Origin: Nocardia africana NBRC 100379
Lineage (GTDB): Bacteria > Actinomycetota > Actinomycetes > Mycobacteriales > Mycobacteriaceae
Length of the DNA stretch: 64,000 nt
Assembly (NCBI RefSeq): GCF_001612635.1
Contig: NZ_BDAV01000006.1
Location: forward strand, 310,001-374,000
Direction: 5' to 3'
Part shown: positions 1 through 9,431 of the stretch, piece after piece
How positions within the stretch are numbered: position 1 is the first letter of the stretch
Layout: each line of letters starts with the position of its first letter
Notes under the pieces: model-generated
Database searches by the model: none
Told to the model about the DNA's origin: nothing
The model's input: only the letters and a program-made list of their open reading frames with translations
Translations under genes and position numbers: made by a program

Positions 1-1
1 C

Positions 2-934
2 CGCCTCGAGAAGGTGCTGGAGGCGCTGCTGAACGGCCTCGGCGACGGCAATGCCAAGAAGGTCGTGATGGCGAGTCTCGCCGCGACCGACAAGCCGACG
101 GAGACGATCACCGGCGCCATGGTCTCGGACTACGAGGACCGGCAGAAGAAGATTCGGAAGTACAACGAGGAGTGGAACTCGCTGGACACCATGATGTCCG
201 ATATCGCCGAGAATTCGGCCGGCATCGCCAACGAGACCCGGGCCGCGGTCAAACAACTCGAAACCGATATCAAGGGGATTCTCGGCAGTGTCGCCCCACA
301 CCCCAGTGTGGCTCTGCAGTTGTCCGTGATCGACAAGATCGACAAGGCGGTGGAAAACGCCGACCTCGTCGTTTCCGAGGCGCACAAGCTCCACGATGCG
401 AACTCCACGCGGATTCCCACCCAGCCGCAAAGTAGCGGCGGCGGGGATTACGGACCCGTGCCCAGTACCTATGTGCCGCCGAACAGCAGCGGCAGCTACG
501 ACCGCCAATACACCCAGCCGGTGAGCTCGACCGGCGGCGGACCCAACCGTCACCTCAGTGATCAGGAACTCGAGTACTACATCGGAAAGGCGCTCGACCG
601 CCTCGGCATCACCGATCCCGCCGCCAGGGCGCGGTGGACCGAGGGTTATCTGACGCTCATCAAACGGGAGTCGAGTGGCAACACCGGCTCCATCAACACC
701 GAGGACTCCAACGCCGCCGCCGGTCACCCGTCACAGGGCCTCACCCAGACCATCCCCAGCACCTTCGAGGCGTATCACGTCGCCGGAACATCCTCCGACA
801 TCACCGATCCCGAGGCGAATATCGCGGCGAGCATGAACTACGTGATGGACCGCTATCACGTCTCGCGGGACGGTTCGAATCTGACGACGAACGTGCAACA
901 GGCCGACGCCCGTCGTCCCGCGAAGGGCTACTAG
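2..934 (+). CDS. Lytic transglycosylase-like (SLT fold) protein, 5' end cut by window
   Basis: The reading frame is open from base 2, so the true start probably lies before the window; a GTG at 14 is possible but has no ribosome site in view. The first ~120 visible residues look helical and charged. A Ser/Gly/Pro/Gln-rich linker follows (about nt 420-550). The last ~120 residues resemble the SLT/lysozyme-like fold: a likely catalytic Glu in RESSGN (near nt 670) and a downstream SQGLTQTIPSTF block matching the conserved G-L-x-Q region. Such domains cleave peptidoglycan glycan strands and act outside the membrane. The helical N-terminus recalls tape-measure or WXG100-like secreted proteins, but that is inference. 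It converges on the alcohol dehydrogenase gene. Confidence 0.75.
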   Translation, partial: RLEKVLEALLNGLGDGNAKKVVMASLAATDKPTETITGAMVSDYEDRQKKIRKYNEEWNSLDTMMSDIAENSAGIANETRAAVKQLETDIKGILGSVAPHPSVALQLSVIDKIDKAVENADLVVSEAHKLHDANSTRIPTQPQSSGGGDYGPVPSTYVPPNSSGSYDRQYTQPVSSTGGGPNRHLSDQELEYYIGKALDRLGITDPAARARWTEGYLTLIKRESSGNTGSINTEDSNAAAGHPSQGLTQTIPSTFEAYHVAGTSSDITDPEANIAASMNYVMDRYHVSRDGSNLTTNVQQADARRPAKGY

Positions 935-947
935 CGGAGCCGGAAGC

Positions 948-1988
948 TCACGGCACGATGACGGCGCGGCCGCGCAGGGTGCCCGCCGCGAGCCGGCGAT
1001 ACGCCTCGGGCGCGTCGTCGAGTGTGAATCGTTCGACGGCGATATCGAGGACACCCTCGTGCGCGAGGTCGATCAGTTCGATCAGTTCGCTGCGCGCGCC
1101 CCAATACGGTGCGGTGGCCGTCGCCTCGTACGGGCTGACGCCGAAACCTATTCGCGCCGCGGACTTTCCGTCGCCGATACCAACGACGGTCACATCGGAA
1201 TCCACACCGGCGACAGCCATCGCGATATCGATGGTCGGCTGATATCCGACGAAGTCGAGCACCAGGCTCGCCCCGCCCGCACCGGTGATCTTGCGGACGT
1301 TGTCGGCGGCCTGGGCATTCGACAACACCGCCTCGTGGGCGCCGACCGATTTCGCGAAGTCGAGCTTGTCGTCGCTGACGTCCAGTGCGACGACGCGCGC
1401 CGGGGACAGGTGGCGCAGCAACTGGATCGCCACATGGCCCAGCCCGCCGCTGCCGATGACGACGGCCCAGGAGCCGGGACGCAACTTCGACAGCGACCGT
1501 TTGATCGCGTGATAGGGGGTGAGACCGGCGTCGGTGAGCGGCACGGTCGCGACCGGATCCAGATCGCCGATCGGAACGAGGTGGCGGGGCGAATCGACGA
1601 TCAAGTATTCGGCGATGGCTCCCGGCGCTCCGAGACCGGGCGGGTAGATGCCCAGCTCGGCCGCGCGGGAACAGTAGTTCTCCAGACCCTGCGCGCAGAA
1701 CCAGCAGGTGCCGCAGCCCCACGGTCCGTACACCACCACGCTGGTGCCGAGATCCAGCCCGCGCACACCGTCGCCCAACGCGGCGACCGTCCCGGCGCCC
1801 TCGTGTCCGAGTGTCAGCGGCAGCGGGTAGGTGAAGGCTTCCGCGGGCAGCGACATCACGAAATCGTCGGAATGACAGACCCCGGCCGCGGTGACCTTCA
1901 GCAGCACCTCCCCCGGCCCCGGCTCGGGAGTGGGAATCTCGCGAACTTCCGGTTCGGCACCGACGGTGACGTACTGCAGAGCCTTCAT
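948..1988 (-). CDS. Zinc-dependent NAD(P) alcohol dehydrogenase
   Basis: A 346-residue medium-chain dehydrogenase that would oxidise alcohols or reduce aldehydes. The catalytic zinc ligands are visible as Cys38 (GVCHSDD) and the His62-Glu63 pair in GHEGAG. A complete structural-zinc loop has Cys92, Cys95, Cys98 and Cys106. The Rossmann fingerprint GSGGLG is at 179-184. The ATG at 1988 is chosen over an in-frame start 21 codons upstream because GAGAGG precedes it at good spacing and family alignment begins at MKALQ. It lies downstream of and co-oriented with the PPOX-fold gene (102-bp gap), so a shared transcript is possible. The substrate cannot be told from sequence. Confidence 0.93.
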   Translation of the reverse strand: MKALQYVTVGAEPEVREIPTPEPGPGEVLLKVTAAGVCHSDDFVMSLPAEAFTYPLPLTLGHEGAGTVAALGDGVRGLDLGTSVVVYGPWGCGTCWFCAQGLENYCSRAAELGIYPPGLGAPGAIAEYLIVDSPRHLVPIGDLDPVATVPLTDAGLTPYHAIKRSLSKLRPGSWAVVIGSGGLGHVAIQLLRHLSPARVVALDVSDDKLDFAKSVGAHEAVLSNAQAADNVRKITGAGGASLVLDFVGYQPTIDIAMAVAGVDSDVTVVGIGDGKSAARIGFGVSPYEATATAPYWGARSELIELIDLAHEGVLDIAVERFTLDDAPEAYRRLAAGTLRGRAVIVP

Positions 1989-2090
1989 AGCGCTTTTCCT
2001 CTCGGTCGAGCAGCTGGGGTCGCGAACGATCACACCGGTCCGGCAACTCACAGGCTAGTGCGTTACGCGCTGCGCTCGGCGTCCGGCGCG

Positions 2091-2510
2091 CTACTCCTTG
2101 GAGTAGTCGGTGCTGAGCCACCGTTCGGGGCGCATCCGGATCGCCACCGAATCCGAGCCGAGGTTCTGCTCGGCGAACGCGGCGCCCTCCTCGGGCCCCA
2201 GATAGCGCACCGCGATCGCGCGGGCGACCTCGGGAGACGCCGCGTCGATCGAGGTGACCGAGCCCTCCGCGGTGACATACCGGTACGGCGGCTGTTCCAC
2301 CTGCGCGGTGATCGAGAACCGCCCGGCCGCCCGGATGAGTTTCTCCTTCACCGTCCCGGCGTCGGTCCACACCACCACCTCCCCGCCGGGCTCGTACCCG
2401 TACCAGATCGGCACCGCCAGGGGCGCTCGATCGGGCCGTTCGACAGCGATCACCCCCACGTGCAATTCGGCCAGGAACTGCTCACGTTCGGTACGAGTCA
2501 TGGTCGGCAT
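2091..2510 (-). CDS. Pyridoxamine 5'-phosphate oxidase-fold (split-barrel) protein
   Basis: A 139-residue protein of the PPOX/flavin-reductase-like split-barrel class, which usually binds FMN or F420. Visible family features are the N-terminal EFLAELHVG-type strand leading into PIWYGYEPG, the VKEKLIRAAGR segment and a VTAEGSV strand. The ATG at 2510 follows AAAGGA; an alternative in-frame start 13 codons further out lacks a good site. The actinobacterial family includes F420-dependent reductases and haem oxygenase-like members. Cofactor and substrate are unassigned. It is divergent from the PfkB kinase gene across about 165 bp. Confidence 0.85.
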   Translation of the reverse strand: MPTMTRTEREQFLAELHVGVIAVERPDRAPLAVPIWYGYEPGGEVVVWTDAGTVKEKLIRAAGRFSITAQVEQPPYRYVTAEGSVTSIDAASPEVARAIAVRYLGPEEGAAFAEQNLGSDSVAIRMRPERWLSTDYSKE

Positions 2511-2675
2511 GATGGTCCTTTCGCGAGTCGGGCCTTGCGTTCGCGACAACCTGCGGCGACGCGGGTCCTATTCCGTGCAAGATCACTCGTGAGACAATCA
2601 TGCCGTCTCGTCTCGCAGACGCACCGCGATGTGGACCCGGCGCGGATCCTGCCGGATCGGCGCGGAAAGGATGAG

Positions 2676-3542
2676 ATGAGCGTCCCACTGTTCGTCGGTC
2701 TCACCACCGTGGACCTGGCCTACGCCGTCGACGCCTATCCCGCCGAGGACACCAAAACCCGTGCGCGCGACCAATTTCTGGGCGCCGGTGGGCCGGCCGC
2801 CAACGCCGCGGTGGCCTGCGCGATCCTGACCGGCGGCGCCCGGCTGCTCACCGCCGTCGGCCGGCATCCGCTCACCGCGCTGATCCGCGACGATCTGCGG
2901 ACCCACGGCGTCGAACTCGTCGACACCACGCCGCGGCGCACCGAACCGCCGCCGATCTCGTCCATCGTGGTCGCGGCCGGTGCCGGGACGAGAACCATCG
3001 TCTCGCTGGACGGTTCGGGGATCGAGGCGCCGTTCGACCACGAATTCGCCGAGCTCGTCCGGGAGGCGCCGGTGGTGCTCGTCGACGGGCATCACATCGA
3101 ACTTGCCCTCGGTATCGCCCGGGTGGCGCGCGACGCGGGAATTCCGGTGGTGCTCGACGGGGGCCGCTGGAAGCCGGACCATGCGCAGTTGCTGCCGCTG
3201 ATCGACATCGCGATCTGCTCGGCCGCGTTCGCGCCGCCGGACGCCGAGGACGTCTTCGACCACCTGCACCGGATCGGGGTCCACGCGGTCGCCGTCACTC
3301 GCGGGCAGCAACCGATCCGCTATTCCGCCAACGGTATTCGGGGCGAGATCGCGGTGGGTGACGTCGACGGCGCGGATACGCTCGGCGCCGGGGACATCCT
3401 GCACGGCGCGTTCTGCGCGTACCACGCACGCGGCCACGACTTCACCGACGCGCTCACCCGCGCCGCCGCGGTCGCCACGCTCTCGTGCCGCTCCTTCGGC
3501 ACTCGCGCATGGAGAGACCGGCTCGGCGAACCGGCCGAATGA
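2676..3542 (+). CDS. PfkB-family carbohydrate/nucleoside kinase
   Basis: A 288-residue ribokinase-type kinase. The N-terminal PfkB signature is the Gly-rich GAGGPAANAAVA stretch near residue 37. The C-terminal signature DTLGAGD near residue 234 contains the catalytic Asp base and the anion hole. The start at 2676 is preceded by GGAAAGG. The open frame extends far upstream, but that extension is antisense to two other genes and has no codon logic. Family substrates range over ribose, fructose, adenosine and 2-keto-3-deoxygluconate. It ends 6 bp from the convergent P-loop kinase gene. Substrate unknown. Confidence 0.9.
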   Translation: MSVPLFVGLTTVDLAYAVDAYPAEDTKTRARDQFLGAGGPAANAAVACAILTGGARLLTAVGRHPLTALIRDDLRTHGVELVDTTPRRTEPPPISSIVVAAGAGTRTIVSLDGSGIEAPFDHEFAELVREAPVVLVDGHHIELALGIARVARDAGIPVVLDGGRWKPDHAQLLPLIDIAICSAAFAPPDAEDVFDHLHRIGVHAVAVTRGQQPIRYSANGIRGEIAVGDVDGADTLGAGDILHGAFCAYHARGHDFTDALTRAAAVATLSCRSFGTRAWRDRLGEPAE

Positions 3543-3548
3543 GCAGAC

Positions 3549-4223
3549 TCACCGACGTGGGTGGATACGGTAGCCCCCGGGGACCGCGCGCAGCACGAGA
3601 TCGGCCCGGTCCGCGGTCCGTGCGATGAGACGGGCATTCGGCAGGTCGCTGCCGGCGACCATGGCCTGCGCTCGATCCGGCGATTTACCGCCGCGCAGAT
3701 GCCGGCGCAGCAGGCGCTGTTCGATGACCGTTTCCTCGGCATCGAGGTACCAGACCTCGTCGAGACACCCGCGCACCTCCCGCCATCCCGGCCGATCCAG
3801 CAGAAGGTAGTTCCCTTCCACGATCGCGACCCGCTCGCCGGCGAAGGTCACCGCATCCGGAACCGGATCGTGGCGGGCTCGATCGTAGACCGGCCACGGC
3901 ACCGGCACGCCGATCGCACTGTCGCGCAACCGCCGAAGCCGCGCGACGAACGACGCCACATCGAAGGTATCGGGCTGTCCTTTGCGGCCGAGCGCGCCGG
4001 AGTCCCGCAGCACCGCCGAGCTCAGATGAAATCCGTCCATCCCCGCCACCTCGGCGGGCACTCCCGACTTCCGCACCGCCTCCGCCAAACCCCGTGCCAG
4101 CGTGGACTTTCCGGCTCCCGGCGGTCCGGCGACCCCGACCAGGTACCGGTGGTCGCCCGCGTCCTCCGCCGCCCGCACGATCCGCGCCGCCAGCTCACGC
4201 GGGCCCATCACCCCGTCCGTCAC
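3549..4223 (-). CDS. P-loop nucleoside/nucleotide kinase-family protein (uridine-kinase-like)
   Basis: A 224-residue P-loop NTPase of the phosphoribulokinase/uridine-kinase group. Walker A GPPGAGKST is at residues 34-41, followed by GMDGFHL, typical of kinases that phosphorylate small metabolites. A VEGNYLLL strand (Walker B-like) and an arginine-rich lid (RLLRRHLRGGKSP) follow. The GTG at 4223 sits six bases after GAAGGAG; the ATG six codons further in (4208) is less well placed. Relatives are often annotated fructose/pantothenate kinase-like, but the substrate is not deducible. It lies 104 bp downstream of lutC on the same strand and may share its transcript. Confidence 0.88.
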   Translation of the reverse strand: MTDGVMGPRELAARIVRAAEDAGDHRYLVGVAGPPGAGKSTLARGLAEAVRKSGVPAEVAGMDGFHLSSAVLRDSGALGRKGQPDTFDVASFVARLRRLRDSAIGVPVPWPVYDRARHDPVPDAVTFAGERVAIVEGNYLLLDRPGWREVRGCLDEVWYLDAEETVIEQRLLRRHLRGGKSPDRAQAMVAGSDLPNARLIARTADRADLVLRAVPGGYRIHPRR

Positions 4224-4327
4224 GGGCACCTCCTTCGCCGCGCGGTCGATCTCCGGTCCCAGCCGACGAGCACCAGGGGCATCCCGGCCGGCGCAAGCGT
4301 CCCGCACTCTCTCGCAGTTCCGGGCTC

Positions 4328-4972
4328 TCACTCGACCAGGATCACGATCAACCGCCTGGGCCCGTGCACGCCCTGCACGCGGGTCATCTCGATATCCACG
4401 GTGGCCGACGGACCGCTGATCCAGGTCGTCGGCCGGCGCGGGTCGAGTCGCGGAACAACCTCCGGCAGTGCGGATTTCACCTGCTCGGCATGGACCACGC
4501 ACACATGACGGTCGGGGACGAGGGTGGGCGCGCGGCGGCCCTGACCGGCGTCGCCGTCGAGGATGATCGTGCCCGATTGCGCGATCGCCGCGGCGCAGGT
4601 GGTCACGACCGCGTCGACCTCGTCCAGCTCGAGCGTCGTCAAAGGCGGATCGTCGGTCACCAGGCGGTGCTCCGAGCGGTCCGCCCACAGGGACGTCCAG
4701 ATGTCCGGCAGTCCGGGTGGCGTCAGCACCACACGCGCCGCCGCGTGCCGCAGTTCCCGGTCCACGACCGTCGCGACGCCTGCCGGAGTGGTCCGAAGCA
4801 CCTGTGCGCCATAGCGTTCCAGTCGCTGTTCGAACAGCTCCAGGATCGCGGCGCGATCGTCGGGGTCGACGTCCGGCGCCGTCCGCAGATAGCCGCGCGG
4901 CACGGTGACCGGCTCCCCCGGTTCGCCGATGGCCTCGCGGACGCGCCGCAGGATCGTCTCGCGCGCATTCAC
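4328..4972 (-). CDS. lutC: Lactate utilisation protein LutC (LUD domain)
   Basis: A 214-residue LUD-domain protein, third gene of an L-lactate oxidation operon in which LutA, LutB and LutC together convert lactate to pyruvate. Typical LutC features are the N-terminal NARETILRRV helix, AIAQSGTIIL in the core and the C-terminal ISGPSATVDIEM motif, which ends a few residues before a GVHGPRRLIV strand as in the family. The GTG start at 4972 overlaps the lutB stop by four bases (GTGA), indicating translational coupling. Length is normal for the family. The role rests on family knowledge and the intact operon. Confidence 0.94.
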   Translation of the reverse strand: MNARETILRRVREAIGEPGEPVTVPRGYLRTAPDVDPDDRAAILELFEQRLERYGAQVLRTTPAGVATVVDRELRHAAARVVLTPPGLPDIWTSLWADRSEHRLVTDDPPLTTLELDEVDAVVTTCAAAIAQSGTIILDGDAGQGRRAPTLVPDRHVCVVHAEQVKSALPEVVPRLDPRRPTTWISGPSATVDIEMTRVQGVHGPRRLIVILVE

Positions 4973-6456
4973 GACCGGGCCCCGTCCTCGTTCACGGTGC
5001 CGTGCGGCGGAAGTCCGTCGTCGTGGCGGCCGCCGTCGGTGCGCGCCCACCAGCGGCGAAAAGATTCGGCAGGGATGTCGGGTACCCGCCGGCTGTCGGT
5101 CCATCCGCCGAGCGGACCGGGCAGATGCCGCTTCGGGACCGCGACGCCGATGCGCGCCGCCGAACGCACGGCCGCGCCCCACAGCGCCGGATGGCTCATG
5201 AATCCCGCCATCGCGCCGAACGCCACCCGCTCGACTCGATGTTTCACCGCAGCTTCGCCCTCGGCCACCTGGTGACGCAGGGCCAGCAGATTCCCGGTGA
5301 TATCGATGCGCACCGGACAGACGTCGTCGCAGGCCCCGCAGAGCGCCGAGGCGTACGGCAGCGAGGCGGTCTGCGGATCGTCGGCACCTTTCAGCAACGG
5401 GGTGAGGATGGCGCCGATCGGCCCCGCATACACCGAACCGTAGGCCTGTCCCCCGGTGCGCTCGTAGACCGGGCAGATATTCATGCAGGCGCCACAGCGG
5501 ATGCAGCGCAACGCTTCCCGCCCGAGCTCGTCGCGCAGGACGCGGGTACGCCCGTTGTCCACCAGGACCAGGTGGAAGGCCGAGGGTCCGTCCTGTGCGG
5601 TGACACCGGTCCAGGTCGACACATACGGCGACATCCGCTCCCCGGTCGCGCTGCGGGCCAGCAACTCCAGATAGATCTCCAGGTCGCGCCAGCTCGGAAT
5701 CACCTTCTCGATTCCGGCCACCGTGATGAGCGTCTCGGGCAGGGTCAGGCACATCCGCCCGTTGCCCTCCGACTCCACCATCACCACCGTTCCGCTCTCG
5801 GCGACAAGGAAATTCGCGCCGGTGATGCCGACCTTCGCGCGCAGGAACTTCTCCCGCAGATGCAGCCGCGACGCGTCGGCGAGCGCTTGCGGATCGTCGG
5901 TCAGATCATCCGGCGCGGGACGGCCGTGCTTGCCCATCTCGCGGCGGAAGATGTCGCGAATCCGGCTGCGGTCCAGATGCAGCGACGGCACCACGATATG
6001 GGAGGGCAGATCGTCACCCAGCTGCAGGATGATCTCGGCGAGATCGGTTTCGCGAGTGTCGATTCCGGCAGCGGCGAGCGCCTCGTCCAGGCCGATCTCC
6101 TCCGACAGCATGGATTTGGCCTTGACGATCTCGGTTTCCCCGGTGGCCCGGACCAATTCGGTGACGATCGCGTTGGCCTCGGCGGCGTCGGTTGCCCAAT
6201 GCACCACTCCCCCGGCACCTTCCACCGCATCGGCCAATCGCTCCAGATAGGTGTCGAGACGGCGCAGCACATCGTCCTTGACCGCGGCGGCCGCGGTGCG
6301 CAGTTCCTCCCAGTCCGGACGTTCGGCCACCAGGGCGTCGCGCTTGGCGCGGATGGTGTGGGTGGCACGGTGCACAGTGGCACGCAGCTGTCCATCGGCG
6401 GTCGCGGCCCGCGCGGCCTGCGGGAACGGGGGCCAGCCCACGAAACTCTTACTCAC
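4969..6456 (-). CDS. lutB: Iron-sulfur lactate-oxidation protein LutB
   Basis: A 495-residue cytoplasmic protein carrying two ferredoxin-type [4Fe-4S] motifs, CIRCGACMNICPVY and CGACDDVCPVRI, after an N-terminal LUD domain (VAESGTVVMVESEGNGR is its conserved core). It is the electron-transfer subunit of the LutABC complex. The GTG start at 6456 overlaps the lutA stop by four bases (GTGA), and its own stop overlaps lutC in the same way, so the three genes form one tightly coupled unit. The open frame continues upstream but that part is antisense-like filler. Cluster cysteines are complete. Confidence 0.95.
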   Translation of the reverse strand: MSKSFVGWPPFPQAARAATADGQLRATVHRATHTIRAKRDALVAERPDWEELRTAAAAVKDDVLRRLDTYLERLADAVEGAGGVVHWATDAAEANAIVTELVRATGETEIVKAKSMLSEEIGLDEALAAAGIDTRETDLAEIILQLGDDLPSHIVVPSLHLDRSRIRDIFRREMGKHGRPAPDDLTDDPQALADASRLHLREKFLRAKVGITGANFLVAESGTVVMVESEGNGRMCLTLPETLITVAGIEKVIPSWRDLEIYLELLARSATGERMSPYVSTWTGVTAQDGPSAFHLVLVDNGRTRVLRDELGREALRCIRCGACMNICPVYERTGGQAYGSVYAGPIGAILTPLLKGADDPQTASLPYASALCGACDDVCPVRIDITGNLLALRHQVAEGEAAVKHRVERVAFGAMAGFMSHPALWGAAVRSAARIGVAVPKRHLPGPLGGWTDSRRVPDIPAESFRRWWARTDGGRHDDGLPPHGTVNEDGARS

Positions 6457-7235
6457 GAGCGGGCTTCCGCGGCCACCGGCAGCCCGGGCATCGGCCCGTC
6501 GGCCCTCGTGCGCGCCAGGATTTCCACCAGGTGCAGATCGCGCACCGCGGTCGCGTCGGCGGCCAGACGCCCGCCGATATTCATCAGGCACGAATTGTCC
6601 ACGGCCGTCACCACGCTCGCGCCCGTCTCGCGCACGTGTGCGGCCTTGTCGGCGTTCATCGCGCCGGAGGCGGCGGCATTCTTCACCGAGAACGTGCCAC
6701 CGAATCCACAGCATTCGTCGGCCGCGGGCAATTCGACCAGCTCCAATCCGGCCACCGCCCGCAACAACCGGTACGGCCGGTCACCGATGCGCTGCACCCG
6801 CAGCGAATGACAGGTCGGATGGTAGGTCACCCGATGCGGGAAATAGGCGCCCACATCGACGACACCCAGGTCGTCGGTGAGGAATTCGGTCAGCTCCCGG
6901 ATTCTGGGTACCAGCGCCTCGGCATCGCGGGCCAGCGCGGCGTCACCGACCTGCTCGGCCACCGCCCGGTAGAACTCGCCCGGCGCCGCACCACACGAGG
7001 CGGACGGGACGACGATCCGGTCGTAGTCACCGAACACCGAGACGAAATGCCGGGCCATCTTCGCGGTATCGGCCCGATAACCGGTATTGGCATGCATCTG
7101 GCCGCAACAACTCTGGGCCATGGGGAATTCGACCTCGACGCCGAGCCGGCGCAGCAAGGCCACCGCCGCCCGGCCGGTCCCCGGATACATGACGTCGTTG
7201 ACGCAGGTGATGAACAATGCCGTACGCGCCGACAT
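6453..7235 (-). CDS. lutA: Lactate utilisation protein LutA (CCG-domain oxidoreductase)
   Basis: A 260-residue (Fe-S) oxidoreductase with the two cysteine-rich CCG domains of the GlpC/HdrB class: an N-terminal FITCVNDVMYPG with QSCCGQMHANTGY, and a second half with YHPTCHS and ECCGFGG. It is the first gene of lutABC. The ATG at 7235 is preceded by GAGAGG. No lactate permease and no LutR/LldR-type GntR regulator lies next to it. The 113 bp upstream to the neighbouring hairpin must hold the promoter, but no operator is obvious. Confidence 0.95.
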   Translation of the reverse strand: MSARTALFITCVNDVMYPGTGRAAVALLRRLGVEVEFPMAQSCCGQMHANTGYRADTAKMARHFVSVFGDYDRIVVPSASCGAAPGEFYRAVAEQVGDAALARDAEALVPRIRELTEFLTDDLGVVDVGAYFPHRVTYHPTCHSLRVQRIGDRPYRLLRAVAGLELVELPAADECCGFGGTFSVKNAAASGAMNADKAAHVRETGASVVTAVDNSCLMNIGGRLAADATAVRDLHLVEILARTRADGPMPGLPVAAEARS

Positions 7236-7348
7236 GCGGCCCCTCTCGTCACCGATGCCGCGGGCCGGGCACTGTTCTGGAGCGGCACCTCGATACGGAT
7301 ACTGGCGGACGATCCCGGCCAGAATACGCCGCACGCAGCGGTGCGAGA

Positions 7349-7382
7349 CGGATCTGCGGGTGCGTGTGCACCCGCGGATCCG
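7349..7382 (-). terminator. Hairpin terminator downstream of the ald-DUF779 pair
   Basis: A 15-bp stem (arms 7349-7363 and 7368-7382, one T/G wobble position) closes a four-base GTGT loop, 20 bp past the DUF779 stop codon. There is no U-tract, as is common for actinobacterial terminators. It also separates the dehydrogenase unit from lutA. Confidence 0.7.
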
Positions 7383-7401
7383 CCTCGCCGGCGGCATCGC
7401 C

Positions 7402-7796
7402 TCAACTCATCGCATCCGCCCCGGTGAGCGGCGGCGGCTCGGAATCGAGTTCGGCCACTTCGTCATCGGTGAGCAGGCGGGACCGGAGCAGGAACCGCAC
7501 CCCCTCGGGGGCTTCGAGCGAGAACCCGCTCCCCCGCCCGGGAACGACGTCGACGGTGAGATAGGTGTGCTTCCAGTACTCGTATTGATCGGCGCTCATC
7601 CAGAACGGGGTATCGGCGCCGACCCGGCCGAGCAGCACATCCGAACCGCCCACGCGGAATTCCCCGCGCGGGAAACACATCGGTGCGCTGCCGTCGCAAC
7701 AGCCACCCGACTGATGGAACATGACCGGGCCGTGCTGTCGAATCAGGTTGTCCAGCAACGACTCCGCGGCCTCGGTCAGGTCGACGCGGGTACCCA

Positions 7797-7797
<1 letters not shown>
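7402..7797 (-). CDS. DUF779 protein, partner of aldehyde dehydrogenase
   Basis: A 131-residue DUF779 protein with the family's Cys pair in SGGCCDGSAPMC and the DVVPGRGSGFSLE block. DUF779 genes commonly sit directly after an acetaldehyde/aldehyde dehydrogenase gene (as with Rv0458-Rv0459 in M. tuberculosis). Its biochemical role is not established, though metal binding by the cysteines is plausible. The ATG at 7797 overlaps the dehydrogenase stop (ATGA), so translation is coupled. A strong hairpin follows. Confidence 0.88.
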
Positions 7798-9314
<1,517 letters not shown>

Positions 9315-9346
9315 GACGGGTGCTCCTCGATGAGTCACGAAGGGTC

Positions 9347-9373
9347 GCATCACGACAGGGGACGTCGTGATGC
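9347..9373. promoter_or_regulatory. Perfect 10-bp inverted repeat upstream of aldehyde dehydrogenase
   Basis: Arms GCATCACGAC (9347-9356) and GTCGTGATGC (9364-9373) are separated by seven bases, between the regulator's stop (9432) and the ald start (9314). The place and symmetry suit an operator for the adjacent GAF/winged-helix regulator. A terminator for the regulator gene is the alternative, although the arms are less GC-rich than most terminators here. Confidence 0.5.
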
Positions 9374-9431
9374 AGACCACTATGGGCCGCGAGGGTTGGC
9401 ACAAGGTTGAATGCGGCGGGGCGCGTCGCGA

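Noticed and set aside
1059..2675. Long upstream extension of the PfkB reading frame
   Set aside because: It is antisense to the alcohol dehydrogenase and PPOX genes, lacks any domain, and a good ribosome site marks the start at 2676.
5002..6810. Long open frame antisense to lutB
   Set aside because: Arg/His-rich translation without any family pattern; LutB on the other strand is complete.
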